Source: Glandiceps talaboti (lineage: Eukaryota; Hemichordata; Enteropneusta; Spengelidae). From it: a stretch of 64,000 nucleotides of DNA. Of the stretch, positions 1 to 13,626 are shown in pieces; position 1 is the first letter of the stretch; each line of letters opens with the position of its first letter. Location of the stretch: the NCBI RefSeq assembly GCF_964340395.1, contig NC_135549.1, positions 4,381,001-4,445,000 of the forward strand. The letters are read 5' to 3'. The notes below the pieces were generated by a model. That model was not told where the DNA came from. It was given only the letters and a program-made list of their open reading frames with translations, and made no database searches. Made by a program: the position numbers and the translations under genes.

Positions 1-128
1 TTTATTTACTGTATACACTTTTGATCTTTATAAAGGAGGAAATTCAATATTATCTTTATGATTCAAATAATTGTGTATCCTATAACACTCAAATATGCAT
101 AATATGGTGTGTGTGAAATGTTAAACTG

Positions 129-218
129 TGTGTGTGTGTGTGTGTTTGCTTGTGTCTCTGTATGTCTGTGTGTACGTATGTATGTATGTATGTATGTATG
201 TATGTATGTATGTATGTA

Positions 219-293
<75 letters not shown>

Positions 294-294
294 A
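129..294. repeat. (TG)n/(TATG)n composite microsatellite
   Basis: (TG)n, then about 12 TATG units, then (TG)n with one interruption. Non-coding. Confidence 0.95.
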
Positions 295-917
295 AGTTGT
301 TGAATATCTCCCTCATTCTGAGCCAAATCCACAGATTCTCTCAAAAGATAACGGATTTTATGGAAGATTGGTGAGGATAGCGACTATGACTTGAAACTGC
401 GACCTGCGACTTGAAAACTGCAACTGCAACCTGCGACTTGCAAACTGCCCCCTGTGACTTGTCAGCCTAGATGGCCATAGCCATTTGAATCAAAAGTTTT
501 CTTGTAATACTAGAGATTTGGGTATTTATATTGCTGACAAGGGCGAGTATGTCAGTTTAAATATACCATTTGAATGATGCAGACACACGGCATGGCAGCC
601 ATCTTGTTTTTCACTCAATCATCGAGTTATATCCTTCAGTATACACATAAACATTAGCTTATATTACGTTATTTTAAAATGGGAACCGTTAGCCAGATTC
701 ACAGAAATGCTACCTAATGGATTGCTAAAAGGTTGTATTTTGAAGGCCCCCTAAAATATCTTCAAGTAAAATATCACAATTAAGTCGCAGTTTTACAAGC
801 TGCAGTTTCCAAGTCGCAGTTGCTGTCCTCACTGGTCTCCCACAGGATTTTGACAAGTTTAGTTGTTTTACTTTTAAAACCCTATTATAAATGCATAAAG
901 TATATACATGCAATTTA

Positions 918-2632
918 TGGCTTGATAACCCTGGTTTGTCTCCCTACATTGATGGTTTGATAACCCTAGTTTGTCTCCCTACATTGATGGTTTGATAACC
1001 CTGGTTTGTCTCCTTACATTGATGGTTTGATAACCCTGGTTTGTCTCCCTACATTGATGGTTTGATAACCCTGGTTTGTCTCCCTACATTGATGGTTTGA
1101 TAGCCCTGGTTTGTCTCCCTACATTGATGGTTTGATAACCCTGGTTTGTCTCCCTCCACTGATGGTTTGATAACCCTGGTTTGTCTCCCTACACTGATGG
1201 TTTGATAACCTTGGTTTGTCTCCCTACATTGATGGTTTGATAACCTTGGTTTGTCTCCCTACATTGATGGTTTGATAACCCTGGTTTGTCTCCCTACACT
1301 GATGGTTTGATAACCCTGGTTTGTCTCCCTACATTGATGGTTTGATAACCCTGGTTTGTCTCCCCACATTGATGGTTTGATAACCCTGGTTTGTCTCCCT
1401 ACACTGATGGTTTTATAACCCTGGTTTGTCTCCCTACACTGATGGTTTGATAACCTTGGTTTGTCTCCTAACAATGATGGTTTGATAACCCTGGTTTGTC
1501 TCCCTACACTGATGGTTTGATAACCCTGGTTTGTCTCCCTACATTGATGGTTTGATAACCCTGGTTTGTCTCCCTACACTGATGGTTTGATAACCCTGGT
1601 TTGTCTCCTTACATTGATGGTTTGATAACCCTGGTTTGTCTCCCTACACTGATGGTTTGATAACCCTGGTTTGTCTCCTTACATTGATGGTTTGATAACC
1701 CTGGTTTGTCTCCCTACACTGATGGTTTGATAACCCTGGTTTGTCTCCCTACACTGATGGTTTGATAACCTTGGTTTGTCTCCCTACACTGATGGTTTGA
1801 TAACCTTGGTTTGTCTCCCTACACTGATGGTTTGATAACCCTGGTTTGTCTCCCTACATTGATGGTTTGATAACTCTAGTTTGTCTCCCTACACTGATGG
1901 TTTGATAACCTTGGTTTGTCTCCCTACACTGATGGTTTGATAACCTTGGTTTGTCTCCTTACATTGATGGTTTGATAACCCTGGTTTGTCTCCCTACATT
2001 GATGGTTTGATAACCCTGGTTTGTCTCCCTACATTGATGGTTTGATAACCCTGGTTTGTCTCCCTACACTGATGGTTTTATAACCCTGGTTTGTCTCCCT
2101 ACACTGATGGTTTGATAACCTTGGTTTGTCTCCTAACAATGATGGTTTGATAACCCTGGTTTGTCTCCCTACACTGATGGTTTGATAACCCTGGTTTGTC
2201 TCCCTACATTGATGGTTTGATAACCCTGGTTTGTCTCACTACATTGATGGTTTGATAACCCTAGTTTGTCTCCCTACATTGATGGTTTGATAACCCTGGT
2301 TTGTCTCCTTACATTGATGGTTTGATAACCCTGGTTTGTCTCCCTACACTGATGGTTTGATAACCCTGGTTTGTCTCCTTACATTGATGGTTTGATAACC
2401 CTGGTTTGTCTCCCTACACTGATGGTTTGATAACCCTGGTTTGTCTCCCTACACTGATGGTTTGATAACCCTGGTTTGTCTCCCTACACTGATGGTTTGA
2501 TAACCCTGGTTTGTCTCCCTACACTGATGGTTTGATAACCTTGGTTTGTCTCCCTACACTGATGGTTTGATAACCTTGGTTTGTCTCCCTACACTGATGG
2601 TTTGATAACCTTGGTTTGTCTCACTACATTGT
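918..2632. repeat. 35-bp minisatellite, about 49 copies
   Basis: The unit is GATGGTTTGATAACCCTGGT plus TTGTCTCCCTACATT. Point variants (ACATT/ACACT, CCCTGG/CCTTGG, CTCCCT/CTCCTT) recur in ordered blocks. Two rare variants, TTTTATAACC and CTAACAATGATGG, occur in the same order at 1,411/1,468 and 2,076/2,133. That spacing is 665 bp, exactly 19 units, and shows block duplication inside the array. It lies in the BRAF intron left of exon 4. Confidence 0.95.
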
Positions 2633-3578
2633 ATCAAAATAACTGTCACAGATTTAACAGTAAATGATATTTCAAAGCTGGCTAGTCATGACAACAACTG
2701 CTCCATAGCTATTTCACACTGACATATTTACTATCATATTTCTAAATTATGCACTTGAAATGATTTCCTTTCAATTACAGAACAAGTCCATGTTGACTGA
2801 CATGTGTGCATATACATGTAAATACCCCTATCATTAAAATTTGATCCCTTTTGTAAAAATTGTAATACCTCTACTACAGGATTCAGTAAAAATCACACAC
2901 AGCATTTACATTTACTCATTTCTATTAAGCCCTTATGAATATACATGCATTAAGTATGCAAGAAGAATTTTGACTGATTTTGGAGAATTCACCTCTTGAC
3001 AGTATACATGTAATATGTGTGGGAAGGACCTTGTTGGGAGTTGATTCATTTCGAGTTTCACCAAAGCAGAATATAATGGTGACAGTAATTAAGTATGACA
3101 GATTCTATTTTCGTACTCTGCTTCGTGACTATCATTGTCGTGACTCCTATACTGATGATTCACATTGCATTGCTGCTCATGGACAAAAAGAATTCATTTT
3201 GAATAAAAAAAAGGTATTAAAAAAATCAAAAGAAATGAAAGACGACTTGAGGATTTTTAAATTAAGTGATGTTCAATTGAAATCAATTATGAATTGAGCT
3301 ACTTATTTCTATTTAGGGATACAGAATACCCGTCAATCTTCATTCCTTGGTCAGGGTCATACACTGACCTACTTGTATCTACTGCCGAGTTATTTCAGGA
3401 GAGGCAATAAAATAGTATATATAGCTCTGCCTCTGTAATGCTATGCATTGACATTTATACACTCTGCTCCTTATTAGCCTTCACACACACTGGAGATTGG
3501 GCAATATCTATATTCCTTCAATTGATCATTAGCTTTTATAATATTGGCATACTTATAATATCTATATTATTTATTAGA

Positions 3579-3689
<111 letters not shown>

Positions 3690-4770
3690 GATTATGTATC
3701 AATTTTTATATTTTCATCTGTTATTTAAATGATCAGCAAACATTTACACATATTTTAGCATAAATGTACATATCATTTGTATATTCTTTATTGTTTATAT
3801 TTGTATATAATATTTGATTATTACACAATTTACATATTCATGTGTATGTTTATTTATAATTTAAAAAAATTCAGCCATTAATAACCTAGTATATTTGCAT
3901 AACTATTACTTGAATATGAAATGCATTTAATATTGGTGATATGCCTTTTGTAATTTTATCAGCTCATGGCTGCCTTTGTGAATAAATTTACATATCATTA
4001 AAAAATCAAGCCAGTGACGACATTCAGTTAATGGGTTCTAAGTTATTTTAAATGGTACATGAATATGAAAGACAAGATTTTTCAATTTTCCCTATCAAAT
4101 CAGTTTATACTCATTTATCTATCATACTAGAATGAAACATTGTAAACTTCTGTAATCACTTGAATATGTGACGACATCCCGACTGGACGTAGCGAGTGGT
4201 TACAGAAATGTAAGCAATTCATGACAAATCTTGTAGTATAATGTCATACTAAACTAAGATACACTTCTTGCCTGAGCAATGCATACAATGCCTTTTTTGT
4301 ATGACAAACAGTGACAAGTGCATAGGATTGAAACCAGTTACAATGAAATTCTCTATAACTGACCTATAACTGTATTTTGACTAAAATATATTTTGGATCA
4401 AAGCAATACAGATGTCCACAATCTGTGTGGAAAACAACGTACAATATTAGACTACTACATGTATATTTAGCCTCTAATAAATAATATAAACACGAAGTGC
4501 TAGGAAATTTCAAAACACGTATTTTGCCTTAAACAAAAGCACTGGTACATTAAAGGATCCAAAGTATATTCAACCCCTTCCCCTTCCCTGAAAGTAATCC
4601 AATATCCTTGTTCTGGGTGTCATCATAACTGATTATAGTTTGAAATTATGAAGTCCATTTTTGAAAAGAAGATGGAAAATTCACTCATAACTTCACAGAG
4701 TTCTGTTCAATGAAATCTATCTTTATAAAATAACTCTAATGGTATGTTCTCAGCTATCTTTGTTTCTTAC

Positions 4771-4923
4771 CTCTTCACCTTCAAGCCAGGACATTTCAGT
4801 GTCCCAATCCACTGGTACATGTGGACCTTTTCTGTATACATGACATGTCTCAGCTGAGTAACCTCTCCTTTGCATGGCTTTCATCAATGAATCCCTCAAT
4901 GTGTGACCTTTTTTAGCAACAAT
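4771..4923 (-). CDS. BRAF: BRAF-type kinase, exon 4 (Ras-binding domain)
   Basis: Encodes 51 residues (136-186 of the model) that form most of the Ras-binding domain: KKGHTLRDSLMKAMQRRG, then a Cys-Val-Tyr-type core, VDWDTEMSWLEGEE. Human BRAF reads CGVTVRDSLKKALMMRG and GWDTDISWLTGEE in the same places. The arginine equivalent to RAF1 Arg89 / BRAF Arg188, which contacts Ras, is present at model residue 155. The acceptor is CCTACAG and the donor GTAAGA follows GAG in phase 0. No C1 (zinc-binding) or kinase exon was found on the minus strand between here and position 1, so the rest of the gene lies outside the window. Confidence 0.94.
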
Positions 4924-4955
4924 CTGTAGGAATATAGTTAATGAAACCAAACATT

Positions 4956-5000
4956 TCAAACAAACAAACAAACAAACAAACAAACAAACAAACAAACAAA
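4956..5000. repeat. (CAAA)n microsatellite
   Basis: About 11 tetranucleotide units, 33 bp upstream of the BRAF exon 4 acceptor on the minus strand, where it reads as (TTTG)n. Confidence 0.95.
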
Positions 5001-5715
5001 CACATTCTAGCAGTTACTGTTCATCAATATAGTCTATCTGCAAAATTTGTTTAAATTTTTAGTTCAACATAGCAATTTGTACTTTAACTCTTTATATTTT
5101 AATGAAACATAAACACATGTATTAATTAATAGAAAGTTCTGTATTTGTGTCTCTATAGTATGTAAACGGCATCAGTTATTCCCCTTCCTCTTTTCATAAC
5201 CTATAAAACATTTGGCTAAAAAAAAGACTGCCTTGTAGTATTTTGTATTAAGCAACAGAATGGTTTTTGTAAAAACTTTCATGTACTGAAAATGAGTTTG
5301 AAATTCTTAACATATTGTGTAACTGACCATTTATCAATAATACTCTTCAGGAATTGTTTAAAGGAAAATACAAACCTTCCGGGCACTTTTTCACAAGTGG
5401 TTTATAGGATTACAGTACTTTCTAAGAACGAATAAATTGTATTAAAGGTATATGTAGAAATGTAAAGGGTTCTCAATTTGCTTTTTAATATGGTTCTTTC
5501 AAAAATATCACTTATTGTGTTACCTGTACTGGGACCAGTACATATGAATATATATTCATTAAATTTGGAATTTGTCAACTTTATCACATTTCCTCTATAA
5601 TACTTCTGTGCTACTCTTCTATATAAAATCTGAGAAACACAGCCTACTTTAAAATGTAGGTACAAAGTATAAATTTATGTTATTTTGTATAAACTTAGCA
5701 AAACACTATATTTAC

Positions 5716-5910
5716 CGTGGTTCTTTGTTGATTGGGTAGCCATACCCTTACCAGGTTACCGTGTGGTGATCTAGGGTTGCTAGGCCTAGCTGGTACTGGT
5801 ATAGGGGATGGCTGAGGTGAGGGTGATGTCCTACCATTACTCATACGATCTAGTAAGTCCAATTCTTTCTCTTGTAGGTTGCTGATTTTATCACTCAAGA
5901 TTTCATATTC
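5716..5910 (-). CDS. BRAF: BRAF-type kinase, exon 3 (BRS end, linker, RBD start)
   Basis: Encodes 65 residues (71-135 of the model). The first part (EYEILSDKISNLQEKELDLL, then DRMSNG) completes the helical BRAF-specific region. A short Ser/Pro-rich linker follows, far shorter than the Ser-rich linker of human BRAF. The exon then reads NPRSPHGNLVRVWLPNQQRT, matching human SNPKSP...VRVFLPNKQRT, the first strand of the Ras-binding domain. The acceptor is TCTCATCAG, the donor is GTAAAT, and both borders are phase 0. The exon-intron junction cuts the Ras-binding domain after the Arg-Thr pair at nearly the same place as in vertebrate RAF genes. Confidence 0.93.
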
Positions 5911-6330
5911 CTGATGAGAAAGAAGAAAGCAGTGATAATTTCATTTTTATATTTTCATTATTATTGTAATCAATTTATGGATTGTACATGTATGTAGTGA
6001 AATCTGCCTGTCATATACTGCATTCACACATAAATAATCTGAATTCTATTTTAAGCACAGTAGGTGTCAGAACAGTTTCATGTTCCAAAACCCTTCTGAA
6101 ACTGTCATGACTTATGGCACCTATAACTTAGGGTATTCCTCAAACATTCCTGACTCCAGTACAATGTACATGTACGTACATTTATCATCCTATACACATG
6201 TAATGCAAAACTGTATTCCCTGTTAATGTTATACAATGTACAATCTATGATGCTGACGTGTACATACATTTGTACATGTACATTTTCAGGTGGGGATTTT
6301 TTTTTAGGTTTACAAGAATCCAGGATAGAT

Positions 6331-6345
6331 GGGGGGGGGGGGGGG
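6331..6345. repeat. G15 homopolymer
   Basis: Run of 15 G in BRAF intron 2. Confidence 0.9.
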
Positions 6346-6824
6346 CAGATGGTTGGAACATATCATGTATAGTGCACAGTTGTTCTACTTCCACTGTTGC
6401 TGGGTGTGTATTTGCAGATATGCCATTGTTGCTATGGGCTCAGAGTGATCATCAGAACACTTGTTTCGTCAAAAGTAGGGAACATACATACATGTATACA
6501 GTACTATCTCACTTTTCTCTGCTGTGGTCAAAGTAAAAATTGGCATATTCATAGAAAATATGTATTCAAAGTGCAATGCATTGCTTCTGTGGTCAAAATG
6601 CCAAGTTTTATTACTATCTTGCAAACAGCTCTGTTGCTTGTTGGCTATTCTCACTTTTGGCAAAGTGTAATACCTTACTTTCAAAAAGGGTAACATTTTC
6701 CTCAAGCTATATTTTCAAATAATATTTCCAGTATCTTATAAAGTTATGTACCTATTAAAATATCCAAAATATTTCTTACACAAAACCATGCATGTTTCTC
6801 TTCTTTTTCTCTCCTGGTGTCAGT

Positions 6825-7040
6825 GTAACTGTGTGTGTGTGTGTGCATGCGTCTGTACGTGCATGTATGTATGTATGTATGTATGTATGTATGTATGTAT
6901 GTATGTATGTATGTATGTATGTATGTATGTATGTATGTATGTACGTACGTACGTACGTACGTAAGTACGTACGTACGTGTCTGTGTGTGTGTGTGTCTGT
7001 CTGTCTGTCTGTCTGCCTGCCTGCCTGCCTGTCTGTCTGT
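6825..7040. repeat. Composite (TG)/(TATG)/(TACG)/(TCTG)/(CTGC) array
   Basis: Successive tetranucleotide blocks with a CpG-bearing (TACG)n part at about 6,942-6,977. Confidence 0.95.
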
Positions 7041-8823
7041 GTGCATCTGGCAGGTACATGTAGCACATGTCCAGTTGTGCTAATAACATGACAATTTATA
7101 TCATTCCAGTCTGTAACAGTTTACTTTGAATGTCATCACATCCATTACATATAACGCCCCTCCTTGGCTTTGTACATGTATAACTATAAAGTAATCTAAC
7201 ACCCTCAGGAATGTGTAATTAATAGCACAACCGATCTAAATGTGTGATATTGTAAAAATATCTCTCATATTTCCATTCTCGAACTCTTGGCATCTGTCTT
7301 GTTGACTATTAAGGACACAGAGTCTATTTATCACGACCAATTATCTAATTTTAAACTTTTATGGTTGATCACAGATCTGTTCTGGCATTTCCAGACTGTT
7401 TACGTATCTCTATCAATGACTATTTATCATGTTTCCAAGAATAGATTCCCGATGAATATCCATGTTTGGGTAATTCTCTGGAGTATTCATTCACACATGG
7501 GGGATACTAACAAATTCATGCACATGAAAGACTTATGAGTTATTCAACTCTACTTTATGTATATTTGTATATAGTAATCGTGTATATGGGCCTGTTCTCA
7601 CATGACCTTTTTCTAAATATAGCCACCAGCGAACAAACTGAACATAAGACATGAGTTCCCATTACATAGTTAAATTTAAATCCCTATTGGAAAAGTGAGC
7701 TAGAATTCTATCCTAATGGCATTAAAAATAGAAACTAAATTATAAACAGCATACCGCACTTTCATGGTCAGTAAGCACTGAAGTAATACTAACTGTCTGT
7801 GATCTATGATCTTTTCAAGTATTTTAAGCATAGTTCAAACCCAAAATAGCTGACTTGGTAGAATAATCATGAAACAAATATGTTGTTAATGAGCTTACAG
7901 CGATATGTCCATGTAGAACAACAGATTGTATGTCGGATTTAAAACATGGGAAGGAGTATGCAAGAGATTTACAAAATTAAAATGACATATTTTGTAGGTT
8001 TTATGTGATATTTTTGAACAATACATACTTCAAATTGACAGATATATCCAAATAACTACTAATAACAGCATTCATAAATTTGTTCAGGTAATAATATGTC
8101 CAGAGTATTCATTAGTCACGAAATGCAACAATTTCATGATCATGAAAATAGGAAATATTTTATGCAGATTGAAGATTTTTTTGGAATCTCAAAAATTCTA
8201 CAAAAGGTAGGATTACTAGGATTTCACTGTACAATTTTAATAAATCAAAATTCCTAAATTATACTTATTTATCAAAATTATATTTGTTACTCATTATTGC
8301 AGTTAATATACCATTTCTATAATCTTTCATCCTGTAATTTGTATGCACTAAATCTTAACTATGCTCTATTAATGGTTGTGGTTTGTAATACCATGAATGA
8401 TGGATGGTAGAAAACACAGGTATTTTTCACTTTGTTCATTTTATATACACATCATGTACATGTACATATACATGTTATCCTAGAAATTTGGCTATTATGC
8501 TCGAGACAATTACATACTATTCCACACAATTACATACTATTCCTCTGTATTTTTCTTCCTTCTGCCAAGGAAAATGTGAGTGACCTAAGGGGTCCTGTCA
8601 CTAGAAGTTGTTTGATGAGTAGCTTTAGACAAACCCTTAGGACCTGAGTATTTTCTGGATGAATGAAGAAAAATATTGGGTATAATATAATCATATCTGT
8701 GCAAGCATAATTTATGAAACTCAGAAAAGAAAATGGTGATTTTGAACATTTTGATTCATATTTGGAGCATTGGAGGGTAACATTGTATATGTTATCAATG
8801 TGCTATCTTCTTTGGATTAGCTT

Positions 8824-9013
8824 TGTATGTATGTATGTATGTATGTATGTATGTATGTATGTATGTATGTATGTATGTATGTATGTATGTATGTATGTAT
8901 GTATGTATGTATGTGTGTATGTGTGCATGTGTGTATGTGTGTATGTGTGTATGTATGTATGTATGTATGTATGTATGTATGTATGTATGTATGTATGTAT
9001 GTATGTATGTATG
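8824..9013. repeat. (TATG)n microsatellite
   Basis: About 190 bp, interrupted by (TG)-rich units near 8,913-8,950. Confidence 0.95.
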
Positions 9014-10129
9014 CCAAAGAAATTAATGATAAAGGTGTAAGGGGAAATTTACAAAACTCTGTTTTTAAGAAATACTAGGGGATGTACGGAGTTCTATACT
9101 ACAAATATATGTATTAGGTCTTCTTTATAAACGTGTATCTAATCCTTACAATTATGTTTTTGTTCTTCCACAGATGCATTTTTTTGTAACTTGAAAACTG
9201 CTATGAGTAATTTCTGTCTCTGCTCACAACAAGGAGTAATGCAGTGTAGTATACACTACATGTATATACAGTTGTTGAGGATTTCAAACCAACAACGGAA
9301 CCCACATTTCTTTCCTGGTTTATACAGTGAGTGAGTTCTACCATGAAAAAAAAACAATAGTAATTATACAAAACAATATATTCTTTTGTCTTATAGATCT
9401 CCTGAGATTCCTCTATTATTATTTTTTGGGCTGTGTAATTTACAACAAAGACTAAGCTCTAGCAGAGACTACAAACTGTTCATGACTAACTAATTCTAAT
9501 AGATTCCTTCACTTCATAAATGACAGAAATTTACAAACATATTGGTGAGAAGTAGAACAAAATTAATGTGCTTGAAAATGATGAGGATGATCAGAATGTG
9601 AAATATAACTGACAAGACTTGAGGTTGAAATCCCAGCAGACAATGAATCATAGATGATGAACTCAAATAACCCCTGGAGATAGTTATGATACCGCATACA
9701 TTTGTGTACATGTATGTGTCATCTCAAATCATCATTTGCTGTCACTACACATGCCCTCCTCATCTCTCAACACAATTATCCCTACATATAACATGAAAAG
9801 GCAGTGTTCTCCACACGAAATAATGATGGTGCTACAGGGAGTTTGAATGACAAATGAATGTAAACCAGTGTCTATTGTTATGAACCCACTACTTTATAAA
9901 GATCTTGGGAGAACCCCAAAACATATGTTGAACTTAACAATAAACATTCAACATGGTGAAAAAGTTAGGACTTTTAATAACTGCCCTAAAACTGAGTGAT
10001 AAAACGTATGTAATCACAAAATCATGATCAGATTATAATGTGACAGAATATGATATACTTTTTTATAAGTAAGAATTATATCTATAGACAAGACTAGACA
10101 GGTGCATGCATGTACATGTAGTGTCACAT

Positions 10130-10870
10130 CATTGCTACACAGACACATACAGCCACATACAAATGTACACATACATGCACATGTACACATACACATACAC
10201 ACACAACACATGCAAATTTACACATACATGCACATTTACACAGTCATACAAGGTACACACATACATGTAGGACACACACACACAGCCACATACATGTATG
10301 AATTGATGTATGCATACATATACATGTACAGTGACATACACATATAACATACCACATGCAAATGTACACATCACATGAACATGTACACAGGTAGAGACAT
10401 ACACACACAACACATACCACATGCAAACATACATATACATGCACATTTACATATACACACACATGACACAGTCACATATGAATGTATGCATACATGTACT
10501 GTACAATGGCATACACAGACCACATGCAAATGTACACATACATGCACATATACACAGGTAGTGACAAACACACACAACACATACCACATGCAAATATATA
10601 CATACATGCACATTTACACATACATACGACACACACACAGTCACATATGAATGTATGCATACATGTACATGTACAGTGGCATACACATACCACATGCACA
10701 TGTACACATACATCATATTACATGTACATGCACATATATATACACAGGTAGTGACAAACACACACAACACATTCCACATGCAAATGTACACATACATGCA
10801 CATTGTACACATACACGCGACACACAGTCACATACGAATGTATGTATGCATACAAATGTACATGTACACT
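10130..10870. repeat. Diverged higher-order repeat of ACATAC-rich units
   Basis: A (CA/TACA)-rich region in which a module of about 170-190 bp recurs: GGTAGTGACAAACACACACA (10,390, 10,557, 10,747), then CACATGCAAATGTACACATA, then GAATGTATGCATACATGTA (about 10,292, 10,479, 10,648, 10,836). About four copies. It lies in BRAF intron 2. Confidence 0.75.
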
Positions 10871-12209
10871 GTGTATACACAAGCACACACACATACACAC
10901 AAATACACAAACATACAGACAGACAGACACATTCAAATACATACACAGACCTACAAATACATATAAATCTTCTAAAAATGGACAGAATGAAGGATAGATT
11001 AATTGTGCCCAGACCACAGTGGGAAGAGGCAAACGAACTAACCATTTGCCCCAAAAACAACACCAACTAACATCACTTAAATTGTTGACAAGTACTTTCA
11101 AGGACACGCAATCAACTAAAATGCTATTTGGTTGTTGGATTTCTAAAATAAGAAACCATGAGACTTGGAGAGTTCATTGCCTGAAGGATGTTATCACCAT
11201 AATGAGGCCTAGATTAGACCTTACAAGTCAATGCATAGATGGGAAAGTCTTACGAGCTTCATCAATGTTGTCTAGACAATTGCATTCTATTTATCTTCAT
11301 AGTTCAAGTGACCCATATCAAAACAAGTGGTTGTTGGCTTGTAAAATATGCAATCAAATTCCTGACCAACTTATACATGTTACATTGTAGGATTTTGTAG
11401 CAGCTTAAACAGTAATGACATCATTGTAACCATGACAACAGACCTGACTACTTCTGGAGGAGCTACATCAGCAGTGAACAACCATTTAGTTGTTGTCAGG
11501 TATGCAGGTGGCCCCCTTGCACGAACTGACATTACTGTGACGTCAATAGAAAGAATACTAACTACCGGCCTGAATGTAATCTGTCACAAAGTTAACTGTT
11601 ATGCCATAGAAATGATCAAAAGGATGGATCTGGCAGTACAAAATACGCTGAGTTATCTCTTTGATTAGGATGTCAACATTCCATTCTTCTTATATCTAGT
11701 GTTTGGTTTATTGAATTCAGAAAAATAAGGATGTACAAAAAGTTTGTTGACACTGACACTTTCTTTGCTTCATCAAGGTTCATACAGATACATGCTTTGA
11801 ATTGACTGTCAATATGGATGTAGTTCTGCAGGGTACACAGACTGAGTCAAACGTTTTCCTTATTGAATATGGTGGTGTGGTTTGGAGAAAAAGTTTATGT
11901 CAGCCAATAAAGTGTTTAATTTTGTGTTTTGGACAAACACATTTTCATGAGCACATCTAAACTTTCACTTATTATTATAGCTGTAATGACCACGAATGGT
12001 TGTGAGGGAACGTTGATACCGATGGATCAAACATACAAGTGTCATATTTTGATTTTGTACGAAAGTAGCTACACCACATCCTGAGAATACCAACTTACAA
12101 TAGACATAGACTAGATATACATGCACATAAATGCATTCACACATGCATGTACATGTATGTGATACACATGTACATGCATTGTGACATACATACACATACA
12201 CCATGTACA

Positions 12210-12229
12210 CACATACATACATACATACA

Positions 12230-12260
<31 letters not shown>

Positions 12261-12622
12261 GCATATGTACGTACATACGTACGTACGTACGTACGTACGT
12301 ACGTACATACGTACATACACATGTACATACACACATACATACATACATACATACATACATACACACATACATATACATACATACATACATACATACATAC
12401 ATACATACACACATACGTATACATACATACATACATACATACATACACATACATACATACATACACATACATACATACATACATACATACACATACATAC
12501 ATACATACACACATACATACATACATACAAACACACACACATACATACATACATACATACATACATACATACATACATACATACATACATACATACATAC
12601 ATACATACATACTTACATACAT
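12210..12622. repeat. (CATA)n array with (TACG) block
   Basis: About 410 bp of CATA units on the + strand, with a CpG-bearing TACG block at about 12,268-12,315 and scattered CACA interruptions. Inverse orientation to most other arrays here. Confidence 0.95.
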
Positions 12623-13483
12623 ATGTATGACTGTATCATGTGTAAAACATAATATCGCAATGTGCTATCTATTTTAGTGTTTCAATGTGTATAACATGGC
12701 TCTGCCACTCCATTACATCAATAGGCATATAATTTTCAATATCACATATTATACACTATCACTAATGGTGCTATTATTTCTAATTTTATCATACATTTCA
12801 GCTGCAAGTACCAGTAACAATCACTCATAATGGTACATGTACGTGCATACATTTGTACTCACCAATTTTCCACCAGCCAATATACATGTATCAATATGTT
12901 ATTGATATGTTAATAAAAACATGCTCCCTGCTCGAAAAATGGACACTGAACCTAATTTTTGCTGACACATGAAAAAAGAGAGAGACTATTTCTGTTGAGA
13001 AAAATGTATAAACTCACTGATTTGTGTTTAAAATCCAAACTAAAACAATATTTCAAACTGGATTTCTGTGTGATCTTCACTAGCTTTTTCATCTTTTCAC
13101 CAACGACGACTAGTGTCTGTCTCCCTAATCAATTCATATTTTTTGCATAACATGACAGATGTGACAATCAATTATACAACAGGTGCAATGAATATTTGCA
13201 TCACAATCCACTAGGATTTTACATGTGAAAATCTGAATTAAACAATGTAAGTTTATACATGTATCTTTTCACTCATCACAAAAAATGAGGCACATGTATG
13301 TATTATGTACACCAGCATGTTTCGGGCAGGATTGAAGAATGTTAGCTGAATGACAGAATCATGTCGTTCACTGCTATAACCACATTGCTAAACACAAATG
13401 TGAGAGCCAATGAGTTACAACTTACATGTACATGGAGGTACAGTAGTGACCATGGCCTGGTTATTCCGGACTTTCCAATGAAT

Positions 13484-13626
<143 letters not shown>

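Noticed and set aside
918-2632. CRISPR-like array
   Set aside because: Units are contiguous 35-bp repeats without unique spacers, in an animal genome; it is a minisatellite.
2980-3297. 105-residue + strand open frame
   Set aside because: No recognisable domain, no matching splice sites and inside a BRAF intron; treated as chance.
11019-11668. Two + strand open frames of 123 and 78 residues
   Set aside because: No family resemblance, and they lie within BRAF intron 2 next to repeat DNA.
11965-12677. Overlapping Met-Tyr-Val-Cys and His-Thr-Tyr-Ile frames up to 213 residues
   Set aside because: Tetranucleotide (CATA)n repeats are open in all frames; no coding signal.
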